The notes under the pieces were generated by a model, which saw only the letters and a program-made list of their open reading frames with translations, was not told where the DNA came from and searched no databases. Both the position numbers and the translations under genes were made by a program. 64,000 nucleotides of DNA from Epiperipatus broadwayi (Eukaryota > Onychophora > Udeonychophora > Euonychophora > Peripatidae): the NCBI GenBank assembly GCA_028023455.1, contig JAQFVV010000255.1, forward strand, positions 680,001 to 744,000. Reading direction: 5' to 3'. This document shows, piece by piece, positions 35,531 to 47,564 of this stretch. Numbering within the stretch: the stretch's first letter is position 1; every line of letters begins with the position of its first letter.

Positions 35531-35742
35531 AGCAACTTCAGTTTGTAGTTCATATTAGCTACTGACATTACAGTCTCTGGGATAAAAAAGTCAGAATTTA
35601 TTTTTGTCAATCATAATTGTAAGTATAAAAGAGAATGACTATTCACACATATATTAATCCTGCTTTTAGAAACCTAAGTTAAGAATTGTCAAAAAATCTG
35701 GAAAATTAAGACTGTGCTGCTTTTTGTATCAAATTAGGGGAC

Positions 35743-35885
35743 AAAACACAATGAATTTATGTCAAGTGTTGTTAGATAAGAGGTCAGCGCAGCAGCCTTG
35801 CAAGCAAGTAGTTGATTGCAGATGGTTGTTCCAGGTTTGCCTCTTGGCCAATGCTATGACATATGGAAAACACAATGAATTTATG
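35743..35885 (+). mobile_element. tRNA-derived SINE, family A, copy 4, with 19-bp target duplication
   Basis: The element (35762-35866) reads TCAAGTGTTGTTAGATAAGA, GGTCAGCGCAGCAGCCTTGC, CAGGTTTGCCTC (B-box-like) and TGGCCAATGCTATGACATATGG. It is bordered by a perfect 19-bp repeat beginning AAAACACAATG at 35743-35761 and again at 35867-35885. That size is typical of target-primed reverse transcription by a LINE with an endonuclease, and it fixes the SINE ends. There is almost no A tail apart from the AAAA shared with the target. Confidence 0.85.
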
Positions 35886-38800
35886 TAATTGGCTGATGTA
35901 TATAAAAGTTTAATAAAGTTTAATGTTTTTTTTTTTCCAATCACTTTTTTTGACATTCTCATATTTCTTTAATCAACAAATTTATTTCATTATGCCTTTC
36001 ATTATTTATATTCACAAATTATTTTTATCCCATACAATTTTTTAATTATGTATCAAGTATGAATTCAGTCCACATGGATATTGATCTGCAATTTATGATA
36101 GAATACTCTTGTCTATTCTATTTAAAATCTGTAGGTTCAGTTAATTAACGATCTATTTCTTATTCTTTACTTTTTACAAATGGCTACAACAATCATTTTT
36201 TTATTTACTCTTTTTTGTTATTTCTGTACTGTTCATCTCAAAATGCTTTATGGTATTCAACATTATTCTATCATGGGCTCTTAATATTTTTTTAAATAAT
36301 AGACCACTCTTTTATAAGATTCTTTCAATAAGAGGGAAAGAAATAATAGATATAAAAATATTTATGATGAATACTTTTATTCACTGTTAATGTGTACTAA
36401 AAATCTGGAAAATAATTGTTTTTATATTTGACTTGGAAAAAATGTGGGAGTTTCGAAATTAATTGGTCAATCCCATACTTTATTAATTTCTGAACTCCTA
36501 TATTTTTATTTCAAATTAAATATAATAACCCCAATCGCAGTTGAAAAAACAAATATATTTTAGCTTTTAGTTTACATTAATAGTAAATAAAAGCATTATT
36601 TGTAAATATTTTTATATCTATTAGTTTTAAGTTTTAGCATTTCTATCTTTTTTTCAATTATTCCAAATGTCAGCTTACAGTTTGAAAGTAAAATCTTAAC
36701 TATCAAATAAAGATTGTTTACAACTTTTATTAGTAAAAACTTATCAAAATGATATCAACATATTTAAATTTTATATCAAAATATTTGAAATTTTATCTGC
36801 CAATCTCTTTATAATCAAGAAATTAGGGAAACTACCTAAAATATTTTAATATCATGTTGCATTGTTAGTGATTTATAGCAAATGTAACATATGTTATTGG
36901 ATATAAATTTTTTAAACCTTGATTTTAAAATTTTACCCAAATAAACAAATCAACTAACCAACATATAGGAATTCTAACTTAAATAAAATCATTTTAAAAG
37001 ACAATGATCATGAAATAAGAAGTAATCAAGTTATTTATTATTTTAAGTAATTGTATTTTTTTTTAAATAATTGTAATAATTTTAAATAATTTTCAATTAT
37101 TCAAAAATCAATTTTGTTTTAATTAAATGATAAAAGTATTATAAATAAAAACTATATATATCATATCCTTTATAATTGGTACAGACAGGTAGGGTTAGAT
37201 AAGTAGCTATAGTTTAAAAAAAATTAAATTTAGATTATTTTCTAGCATATATTTTTGATGTTATAAATAGCAAGGGCTCAAATTCAGTACATAGGAGTTT
37301 ATAAAGATATATTAGATAGTTTGAACTCATTTTGAGATGAATTAAGTATAAAATGACAATGAATTGTTCAAAAGATAGTAGTAATTTTAATTTATTATAT
37401 TTAAAAGATATTATAATGATAGTATAGTTTAGTTGTAGTGATAAATATTTTATAGTATATGTTTAAGTTGATTGTTTTTGTTTAAAATATTATTTAAATA
37501 ATAGTTAATTTAATATTAGTTTAAAATGTGCTGAAAGTATCCCATGATTAGAGGCGATTGTGTGAATATATAGGTTTACAAAAAGTTAAAAAAAGATAAC
37601 TTTAATTTTAGCTTGTTAACAAAAATTTAATACATAATAATGTGTAACAAATTTTTAAGTCTAGAGATAATATTAGCAAAGTAATGAATAAAATTATTAT
37701 CACTTTATTTAAATGTAATATTTTATTTTAAGTCAATTTCACATTCTTTAAATATTAAAAAATTGTTTTAATAAGGATATTTAATTTTTTAGATAAAACC
37801 ATTTAATATTCAAGGTATTAAATAATTTCATAATATTTAATATTGATGACACATAATTTTAAAACTTAATTTTAAAAGTGATATTGATGTAATTATGCAA
37901 ATTAGCAGATTTTACAAGCAGTATTGACCTATGAAATTATTGGAGTAAGGCCAGTATAAAAAGACAGGTTCAAATCAGTCTAGACAGTGATTTTAGTGAT
38001 AGTGTTTTACAGATTCATATCAAGACAGATTTAGTTTGAAATTTATAACTATATTTTTTATATTGTGACAATAGTAGTTTCTTTTTATTATTATTTTATT
38101 TAAAAGTGTTTTGAAAAATATAATTTGGATAACTATTTAAATAATGATTCACTAAACAAATTTCTCTGTCTGTCTATTCAACTTGACTTAGGACCACAAT
38201 AATTCTATGGAATGTAATAGGAGTTACTTAAATATTGGGATTATGAATAATATCAAGGAATATACTGCAACAAGATGATATTTATGTAAGGGCTTTGAAA
38301 TTTTTATTAAAAGTATGTCTGGAGTGAGTGAACATTTTTTTACAATAACTTTCTCATATTACAACAAAAATAGTTTATTAAAGTCAATTAAAAGGAATTG
38401 GATATTTATTTAAAATCTTTATCCTAGTGTTAAATTTGAAAGAAAGAAAAGAAAATTAAGACTTTGCATCTAAGTTTAAAAACTGAATTTAAAATGTTTT
38501 ATGTATAATTAATGTCTGTTTTATTATATAATTGATAATAATAATTTACATTTAAGTTGTCTTTAAGGAAATCAAAATGGGCTTATGTTTTAAGAATGAT
38601 GTATTTAAAGACAGATTGAAGAAGATGACTTTTGAATGTCTTTTATGCTTTTAAAAGGACTTACTATTGATCAAAGCAATAAATAAATTATATGCTTTTA
38701 AATATATCAGTTAATAAATTCTTGAATGATATAGCTGTCATTTTATCCAGAAAAGAAAAATATTTTAGGATGAAAATTGTAAGTCTTTTTAGAAAAGGAA

Positions 38801-41466
38801 TATTTTAATTCATAAACTACATGTTCACTGACAAATGTATTAAATAAATGTCTGCTACTATGATGGAAATGTGAATATTACTTATATTACATTTACTACA
38901 ATATATCTGCTATACCCAATGGCCAAAATGTATATCAAAAAATCTTAAATATAAAATGGATTTTGAATTCTTATTCTAAGAAGATATTGAATGCCTGGAT
39001 AAATTTTTCAGAAAGAACTGAAATAAACATTTTATCTTACAGGATAGTTAATATTCTTCTTAGATTTTAGTGAATTTTATATTATTACTTCTACATTTTT
39101 TAATGGTGCTGATACAAGAGTATGATTTGTGCACAAAGCTGTCCAACTGTAACTCGGCAATGGAACAATTTCTGACAAGTAAATTTCTTACAAGCATTCA
39201 GCTTATGAGCAGGAGAGAAAAAATCTTTTTGTAACTTTAAAACTTTATCATTTTTTATATTAAGTCTAATGTTAATATTTAGGATACTACAATTTTTTTC
39301 TATTTTTTAAACCTAACCTTCTGTTATTATATTTTAAATTTAATCTTAAAATACAAATTAATTTTATTAGTATTCAAATGTTAAATAATAAAAATGGAAA
39401 TTCAGACAGTAATTTTCTGAAGAAAGTAAATTACAATCATAATTGGTTCTTTTGAATGTATGGTCCAAGAAGCAGATCACTGCGAATGATCTTAATGATG
39501 ATTGAGATCATTGGTAGTTTCATTTTATTATTTACTTTACATTTTTGCTTGATAATTTTGTTTTTAAAAATATATTTTAACTAGTATTTTACATTATTGT
39601 TGCATATTGCTTGAAGTTAATATTACACCATGGAATGAATTTTTGATAGAATTACCATAGTGTGTATTTTATAAAAGAAGTGGTGAATGCAAATGAATAT
39701 CTTGAAACATCCAAGGTATTTTAAATATATATTTAATGTGAATGCTTGAATATGCATACATTAAATAAAGTCTTTAGTTCATTAATGCTTTATTTTATGA
39801 TTGTTGTCTGTTGAAATACAGAAAAAGAAAGTATATTGATCTTTAAATTATACAATAACTAAATAAATGTATAGTACTGATTTATGTTTTATCAAGATTA
39901 TTTGTGCATTAAAACTTTTAAAAAACATCTTTAAATGAATTTAGATCTTTATTGTTTCTTTAATATTGATTTTGGAAATTATTTTGGAATGCAGTTTATA
40001 TATTTTACAATGTTAAATGGTTATTCAGTGTGTAGGATATAGGCTGGTGGTCAGGAGAGTAATATTCATATGATATCCTAGGAGTTAGTGATATGTTGAA
40101 ATCTGTTATATGTAAATTACATTTTCATACTTAAAAATTATTAAAATATACAGATAACATTGGGCTGTATATCATTTTCCATGCACATTCATTTTCTTAT
40201 CATCAATAAGTGCTATAATAAAGCCATGACTTAAATCTTAGGTGCCCAATGAATATGGACCTATTATTATGATTTTCACTGTATCCATGATGATATTATT
40301 TTACTCCTTTGAGCCATTCTTGTTATTATTCCATACCCTACACTATAATCACTATCTATTACCACAGAAATCATCATAGAGGATAGTTTTATAAATTGGT
40401 AAAATAATGACTAAACTGTTTGAAGTTGGTAATTTGTGAGAGGGAATGATGAAGTATATAGAAATTTCTTTTGCAAATGATGTTGATATGTTTGATGACT
40501 GTCATAGTATATAACATAAAAGAGGAATAATTGATACTCATACAAGTATTAGAAATCACTTAGCTTAAACATGCATATTTAAATTGGAATAAAAGTGAGA
40601 ATAGTGAAAATGATTTTAAATTATATGATGAATGTAAGTGTATAAAAACAAAATAATATAAATGTCAAGCAATATAATTTATGGATGTTCTTTAAATTTT
40701 ATTATAAATAATTTAAACCCATTTAAGTTACAAAAATTTATGAAATTATCCCTTAAGTATATTGCATAAATAGTTATTTTTTTTATAGAGGGAGATATCC
40801 TTATTTTTTATTCAAAATTTTCTGATATTTACTTTGCTAAACTGCAAAGAAAATATCTAATATTTTTTCTTTCAATATTTTATTTGTTGGACTTTAATAA
40901 GTGTATTTTAAAATATAAACTTGTATCAATGCACTACATCATAAGAAGCGTATTTTATAACTTTATATGTGTAATATTAAGTTTACTTAGAAATTGGGAA
41001 ATTTGTTGTAACTATTCCCAATACATATAATAGAATACTATTTTACTGAATGAGGATTACATATTATCATTACTATTATAAGTTTTTTTTATTATTTTTA
41101 ATTGGCCAGAGTGAAGGCGGTCTTATTTTATTTCTTGTATTTATTGGTAAGATTTACTGTAAATATATGTATATTTTATGTTAAATAATGTTAATTCTTA
41201 TTTTACTTTTGTAAATATTTTTTTATATTATGTTGTTATTATATTGTAATAGTATGATATTGTTAATTTATAAATAAATTTGTTAACTGTTTTTGAAACA
41301 TATTCTAATCAAGTTGTGATTTATCTGCATGTTATTTATTTGAATTTTTATTCTACAGCATGATCTGAGAGAAATTAATAATTTAAAATATTACTTATTT
41401 GGCACATGTGATCCATAAAGATTACTTAGATATTATTTCTATTATATTTGATTGATTAACAAAGTA
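35886..41466. other. Unassigned AT-rich DNA, 5.6 kb
   Basis: The longest featureless stretch of the window. No ORF of note, no SINE and no palindrome was found. A promoter-like GGCCAGTATAAAAAGACAGG at about 37951-37970 with CAGTCTAGACAGTGATTTTAGTG after it resembles the start region of an LTR, but no ends were found. Confidence 0.5.
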
Positions 41467-41532
<66 letters not shown>

Positions 41533-41599
41533 CGTCATCGTCGTCATCATTATTATTATCATCATCATCATCATCATCATTATTATTATTATTATTATC
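41467..41599. repeat. ATT/ATC array
   Basis: ATT units with a central block of ATC and GTC units. It gives artificial Ile/Met open frames on the minus strand. Confidence 0.95.
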
Positions 41600-42603
41600 G
41601 TAGAAGATATGATCATTGATAATTATTTTTGAATTGATATAACACCAATGAGAGATATACTTAATATTGCCACAATATTCAAAAATATATATATTTTTAA
41701 GAATGTCACATTGAACAAAGAAAGATTGTACAATGTTTACTTAAAATCTTGTTATATTATTTATGTATTATTATTAAACTGTATTCATTAAATAGATTTA
41801 ATGTTAAGAGGCATTAAGTTATTTTAGTTGCTTATTGTTGTTATTATTTTGAAAGAGTAGTTAGATATCATATAAAATCTTTCATCATATTTAACTATAG
41901 GGTGTTAATTAATTAATTTTGTTATTAGTTTGTTAGAAATGAACCTGAGATTATTATTATTATTTCTGGAGAAAGTAAGAAATTATTAATTAATGTTAAA
42001 TGTTTAATTAGTATTTTCTTAAAAGAATATTAAGTAGTTTATTGTTATTTCTGTAATAAGTTTATAAATCTTATTTTAGGATTATTATATGTGTGTGTCT
42101 AGATGTGAAAGTGTTACATAATATTTTTGTTATGTGAATATAGTGGAGTAATATTCTTATGCCATTGGGAGTGTATTTTTAGGGATGTATTCTCAATGTT
42201 TAAGCCAGTGTACTTTACTAAACATCTCATGTTAAGAGTTTCACAATTATATTTGTTAGTTTGATAGAACCATATTTTATTTATACTCTTGAGTTAGTTA
42301 TAAGTTGAATTTATTAGTGAAAATTAATAAGTTGAGTATTATAGTTGGAACCCTAATTATTTATTATGAACCTAAGTATTATGATATCTTAATTCAATAA
42401 ATTTTCTTATATTTAATTATTGAAAAATATTGTTTATTAGGTACTGTACATTAGCAGTGCATCTTGAGCTAGTCTTAATATTGTCTTGATAGTTATTGTT
42501 TATGTAATTTAACTGTAGAACAACATTATTATATCCTAGTTAGCCAGATTCTTTTGTTCAGTAGTTTTCTTTTAAGGAGGGGTAAAATATACATATAAAG
42601 AGT
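41600..42603. other. Unassigned AT-rich DNA
   Basis: Nothing recognised. Confidence 0.5.
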
Positions 42604-42690
42604 ATGGTAGTACAATGGCAGTCTAATAGTCAATCTTGCACATGATCTGGATTCAAATCTACATCAAATAAACTTGAAAAAAAAAATTCA
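42604..42690 (+). repeat. tRNA-like SINE fragment
   Basis: TATGGTAGTACAATGGCAGT (A-box-like) is followed 25 bp later by CTGGATTCAAATCTAC (B-box-like) and a short A run at 42677-42686. Different in sequence from family A. Not a complete tRNA. Confidence 0.45.
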
Positions 42691-44185
42691 AGAGATTTGG
42701 AATTTTTCTTTCAGGTAGCAATCTATCATCAACTATTTTCAAATAAATTATAAAATAAAGATGAAAAATATTCAATTAGCAACATTGTAGATGCTTATTT
42801 CCTCTTTTATTCTTTTTATATGAGGGATAGATAGAGCTTTTCTTAGAGTTGATTTTTAAAGGTTATTTTACTTATATTTTTACCTAATCTCTCTATTGTA
42901 ATGGTAAAGATTTAGAGGTGAATATGGGGAGAATATGGAGAGATGGTAAACAAATCATCATCCCCATAATAATTAATCAAATTAAATATAGAAGGAATAA
43001 TGAAAATGAATAGGAATATGTACAAATGAGTCAGCATGGTCTAACTTGTAAATATTTATACTAATAAGTTATATTACTAATAAGTTCATCAACCATTAAA
43101 CAAAAGTAATCAAAATTATTCACCATCATCCCCAATCAACATGAACAGTCAATCAATCATGTAATTGAATGTATATTATATATACTACAAATTAGGCTGC
43201 TTATTCAGCCATTGCCTTACTCAGGGCAAAATTTAACACAATTATTGGATGCATATACTTAAGTACTAATCCATCACTCAAAATTAAAAAATGCTGAGAC
43301 ACTGAAATATTCTGATTATCACTAATGATCTGGACAAATATAAACTTAAAAACAAAATGTGAATGGATTTTGACGATGATATCTTTGCACCATTTAAAGT
43401 TATCATCTGGATGTTCAAAAACCAACATAAACTCCTACATTCATATAACTAACTATTATACTCTCAATTAATTCAGGAAGCAAGAATTCTATGAACTGAG
43501 AAGGTGAACAAAAGATAAATGAATATAATAGCTTCCTCTAAATAATTACGAATAATTTATAGGTTTATTCTACTATAATTAAGTAGCTTTACTTGTATAA
43601 TTTTAAAATCCCTAAAACACTAAACTGTATTAAAATCAAGTCACACACATTGCCAATTTATGGAACAGATAGCTGAAAAAATAAACACACTAACACTATA
43701 ATGTTTTAAATAAATGTTTAATACACTAACTGTTTAACAATAAACACAAATTAAAAAATAAAATGACATGATAATTTGATAATTTAAATTTATATTAAAA
43801 ATTAATTAATCAGCTGATTTTATTACTTAAATTAATTAATTTTTGCTCTCATTAAATTCTTTATAAATAACAAAAGTTGAAAACAGCTTTTTAATCAGAG
43901 ACAATGAGTTAAATTTACTTAATTCTTTATATATAATTTTGAGAAAAAAATAGTAATAATAAAACATGTCAAATTTTATAAAAATTAAGTTATTTAAAAA
44001 ACTCCATAATTTTGAAAGGAAAAAATTATATGAATTAAAAAAAACATGTTCAATTAAAAAAACTACTAATAAAATTATTAATTAATTGCTACTTAATTTT
44101 AAAACTCCTTTATCAACTTAAATTTAATCTGCAAATTAAAAAAACAACCTTATACCATGGTTTTAATTTTCTTTGAAATCCTACT
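42691..44185. other. Unassigned AT-rich DNA
   Basis: No gene was supported. The 75-codon minus-strand frame at 43201-43428 has a mixed composition but no recognised domain, no promoter and no relative in the window. Confidence 0.45.
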
Positions 44186-44262
44186 TGAACATGTACTTGG
44201 AAAAGTGTAAATTACAAATGCAAAGAGCATTTGTAATTTACATTTTTCCAAGTAGATGTTCT
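44186..44262. repeat. Short hairpin repeat
   Basis: Inverted arms of about 35 bp (GAACATGTACTTGGAAAAGT...CATTTGTAATTTACATTTTTCCAAGTAGATGTTC) around a 4-5 base loop, with a few mismatches. No target duplication was identified. Confidence 0.75.
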
Positions 44263-44594
44263 TAAAGGATTCTTAATTTCATGTTACTGTACATAATTGC
44301 TTTTTCTTTATTTTTCAATAAGATATTTCAGACTAACACACACAGAAAAAATTATTCATTTACTTTTCCAATAAATGTTTTCCAGTTTGAGCTAACATAT
44401 AAAGACACTCATGCTATTGGTTGAATATAAGATTTTGTGGCATATTATTTCTGAGGCATTTCTTTTCTCTTTTACATTTTTTAGTGAGGCAAGTTGCATT
44501 GAGGTAGATGAGGTTTAGATTTTAGATAAACTTAACACATGTTTTTTCTTGTAGAAAATATTTTAAACAGTTAATTTTTTGCATTTGCTTTCTT

Positions 44595-44690
44595 CTTTAG
44601 CAACTGAGTCAATAACTATTTCCTTCTCATGTCTTCTTTAGCAGATGGGTGAGAACTTTTTCCTCCTATCTTTTTCAGCAGCTAGATCAG
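44595..44690. repeat. Degenerate tandem units of about 42 bp
   Basis: Three successive units share TTCTTTAGCA/TTTTTCAGCA followed by a variable middle and ACTATTTCCTTCTCAT-like ends. Similarity falls from the first to the third unit. Confidence 0.45.
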
Positions 44691-45184
44691 GAATGCTTTA
44701 TTTTTACAAGACACTAAGATCAATCGATTGAGCCACATCATTACTTTTGGAACAATCATGTCTTCAACCAATCACAATCCTGTCTCTTACATGAAAAAAT
44801 GTAATATTGTCCAATTAGGTCTATTTTTATGAAAGATAATTGTTGAGTTATTTCCTTCTTTATTAATTACAAAACAAGGCAAAAAAATCCCCTGTGCTTG
44901 TTTTTATGCAAAATAAATTAATCTTTTAATTATTTTTTCTTCTTGCAAAAGAAAAACAAGGTAATCAGTTAATTATACCGATTTGATAAATACTGCTTGT
45001 TGTATTGAAAAGAGAAAAATATAAAAAAGCACAATTTTAATTATCTAAAACAAAATCTAACAAAGATGCTTTTTTTTCTTTTAATATATTTTCAAAGTTA
45101 AAATTCAAACTTGTAAATAGTCAAAATTAATGAAGAAAGAAAACACAAAAATTATTTAATTTTATGTTTTTCTCCTTTTTATAG

Positions 45185-46645
45185 AAATGTATAAAGAAAG
45201 GAAAGGCTCCAGGTAATGATGGAATTATAATTGATATATTAAAAGAAGCAGGTGAAGAAATAGAAAATTTTTTAGCAAAGTTATATATCAAATGTCTAAA
45301 TGATAAAGATGTACCGGATGATTGGAAAAATGCAGTAATAATATTAATATTTAAAAAAGGTGATAAAGAAGATATTAGAAATTACAGACCTATCAGCCTT
45401 TTATCAGTTTTATATAAAATTTTTACCAAGATAATTACTACTCGTCTACAGAGAACATTGGATTTCCACCAACCAAGAGAACAAGCCGGATTTAAAAGTG
45501 GTTTTAGTACAGTAAATCATATCCAGGTATTGAGAGAAGTTATAGAAAAGACAAATGAATATGAGTTGCCATTATGTTTAGGATTTGTAGATTATGAAAA
45601 GGCCTTTGAATCTATAAACATTTCTTCAGTGATTAAAGCATTAGATCATCAAGGTATAGATCCAGGATATTGTTATATTTTAAAGAATATTTATAAAAAT
45701 GCAACAGCAACAATTAGATTACATAATGACACTGGGAAAGTCAACATTGAGAAAGGTGTAAGACAAGGTGACTCCATATCTCCAAAACTTTTTACAGCAG
45801 TGCTGCATGAAGTATTTTGTGGATTTAAATGGGAAACTAAAGGAGTGAAAGTAAATGGTGATTATTTAAGTCATTTAGATTTCACAGATGATGTAGTTGT
45901 TTTTGCAAATAATGCTTCCGATCTGCAGGAAATGTTGCAGGAATTATCAGATGAAAGTAGGAAAGTAGTACTAAAGATAAATGTTAAAAAGTCTAAAGTA
46001 ATGTTTAATCGATTTACTCAAAATATGAAAATAAAGATTGATTATGATGAATTAGAAGAAGTTAACAGTTACAAATACCTTGGTCAGATTATTAATACAG
46101 ATGGAAACATAATGGAGGAAATTAATCATAGAATTAAACTTGGTTGGAGTGCTTTTGGTAGAAATAACTTGATACTAAAAGGAAATATGCCTATGTGTTT
46201 GAAAAGGAAGGTTTTTAACAAATGTGTTTTACCAGTTCTTACTTATGGATCTGAGACTTGGACACTTAATAGAAGAGCAATTCAGAGACTTCAGACCACT
46301 CAAAGAAGTATGGAGAGATGTATGTTGGGAGTAACAAGAAGAGATCATAAATGCAATGTATGGGTAAGAGAACAAACAGGTGTTACTGACCTCATTGAAA
46401 AAATTAAAAGATTGAAGTGGAGTTGGGCTGGACATATTGTTAGAAGAGATGATAATAGATGGACAGTTGAAATTTTAAACTGGATTCCAAGAGATTGTAA
46501 AAGACCCAGAAAGAGACCACATGTGAGATGGATGGATGAAATAAGAAAGTGTGCAGGGGTGATGTGGAGAAGAGAAGCTAAAGATTGGAGAAGATGGATT
46601 AAACTTGGAGAGACCTTCATCCTGCAGTGGATTGATAATGGTTGA
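45185..46645 (+). CDS. RTE-like reverse transcriptase, N-terminally truncated
   Basis: An open frame of 486 codons from 45185; an ATG occurs only at 45458, so this is a fragment and not a true gene start. It would copy the element's RNA at a nicked target. In order: KAPGNDG and RNYRPISLLSVLYKIFTK (finger region), PREQAGFKSG, the catalytic GFVDYEKAF (first Asp, 45581-45607), GVRQGDSISPKLF, then HLDFTDD (45872-45892), the second catalytic box. The family has F/Y-A-D-D there; this copy has Thr for Ala, which may impair it. Next come KSKVMFN, YLGQII, a thumb region with LPVLTYGSETWTL and ERCMLGVTRRD, and the C-terminal WAGHIVRRDDNRW...RPHVRWMDEI and LGETFILQWIDNG. That C-terminus is shared by many animal RTE-like elements. 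Minus-strand frames within it are shadows. A decayed relative lies at 59430-59965. Confidence 0.85.
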   Translation, partial: KCIKKGKAPGNDGIIIDILKEAGEEIENFLAKLYIKCLNDKDVPDDWKNAVIILIFKKGDKEDIRNYRPISLLSVLYKIFTKIITTRLQRTLDFHQPREQAGFKSGFSTVNHIQVLREVIEKTNEYELPLCLGFVDYEKAFESINISSVIKALDHQGIDPGYCYILKNIYKNATATIRLHNDTGKVNIEKGVRQGDSISPKLFTAVLHEVFCGFKWETKGVKVNGDYLSHLDFTDDVVVFANNASDLQEMLQELSDESRKVVLKINVKKSKVMFNRFTQNMKIKIDYDELEEVNSYKYLGQIINTDGNIMEEINHRIKLGWSAFGRNNLILKGNMPMCLKRKVFNKCVLPVLTYGSETWTLNRRAIQRLQTTQRSMERCMLGVTRRDHKCNVWVREQTGVTDLIEKIKRLKWSWAGHIVRRDDNRWTVEILNWIPRDCKRPRKRPHVRWMDEIRKCAGVMWRREAKDWRRWIKLGETFILQWIDNG

Positions 46646-46665
46646 TAATGATGATGATGATACCA
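45185..46665 (+). mobile_element. RTE-like LINE, 5' truncated
   Basis: The coding part begins abruptly at 45185, just after an in-frame stop, with the KGKAPGNDG segment that marks the start of the reverse-transcriptase domain. The endonuclease is missing, as expected of incomplete reverse transcription. The 3' end has a minimal trailer, TGATAATGATGATGATGATA right after the stop region, the short tandem tail typical of RTE-clade elements. No target duplication was seen. The frame is uninterrupted, so the insertion is fairly young. Confidence 0.85.
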
Positions 46666-46914
46666 CTTATTAAAATATTGATATTATTATTAAAATTGTA
46701 ATGTTTGAGAATCCACATATTATCATTTAGTGAAGGGAGATTGAAATTCTGGGTTCAAATCTCCTCTCATTACATCAACTCATTATAAGAATGTGATAAA
46801 ATTAAGTACCCATATTATTATAAGAAACATCTAGGAAAATTAAATATTATTTCTCCATTAATTAATTTATTCTAAACTTAAGGAGCTTATAATTTTGGCA
46901 TGATCATTGTCCAT
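46666..46914. other. Unassigned AT-rich DNA
   Basis: Contains an isolated B-box-like CTGGGTTCAAATCTCC at 46750-46765 without an A box in place. No feature is claimed beyond that. Confidence 0.4.
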
Positions 46915-46920
46915 AATATA

Positions 46921-46983
<63 letters not shown>
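46915..46983. repeat. TA array
   Basis: Two TA runs separated by a short interruption. It borders the left end of the LTR-like repeat. Confidence 0.95.
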
Positions 46984-46984
<1 letters not shown>

Positions 46985-46988
<4 letters not shown>

Positions 46989-47533
46989 GATCACACATGT
47001 GTACATTTAATATATAGCATAATATTAAATGTGAGTTTTATATGTAAACTAATTTATAGAAATTAGATAATAAATTTAGAAAAGAAAATAAATTTATTTT
47101 AAGTTAGTTTTAATTAAAAAATCAAAATGGTAGTTGAGGAATGCAATTAATTAAAAAAATCAATCATAGTAATTAAAGAAAGTGAAGGAAGGTAAGCAAC
47201 CGAGATCCTTATCTTTCACTTTCAATGTCACCTTTGTTAAAATTTTAAAAATAGTAAAGTTAAGGGAATAGTAAAATAAGATCATCGAAGTTGATGATCA
47301 AGTCTTAAAGGGAAAGGTAAATAAAAAGGGGTTAATGATTGTAGAATTAGCAATCATAAATTTCAGTCACAATTATAAATAAAAAAATTAATAGATTTGC
47401 AAAAAGATAAAGATCACCTCTCCAAACTACACATGTGAATGCATGAATTATATGTATGGCTATGTGAAGGAAATAAAGAAGGTGTAAATAAGAAAATTAT
47501 TTTATTAAAAAGAAATGGAAATATCATGGAAGT

Positions 47534-47564
<31 letters not shown>

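Noticed and set aside
43201-43428. 75-codon minus-strand frame with mixed composition
   Set aside because: No recognised domain and no surrounding gene structure; frames of this length are expected by chance in 64 kb.
46229-46666. Three minus-strand frames of 63-91 codons
   Set aside because: Shadows of the RTE-like reverse-transcriptase frame on the plus strand.
46750-46765. Isolated B-box-like sequence
   Set aside because: No A box at the right distance and no tail or duplication.
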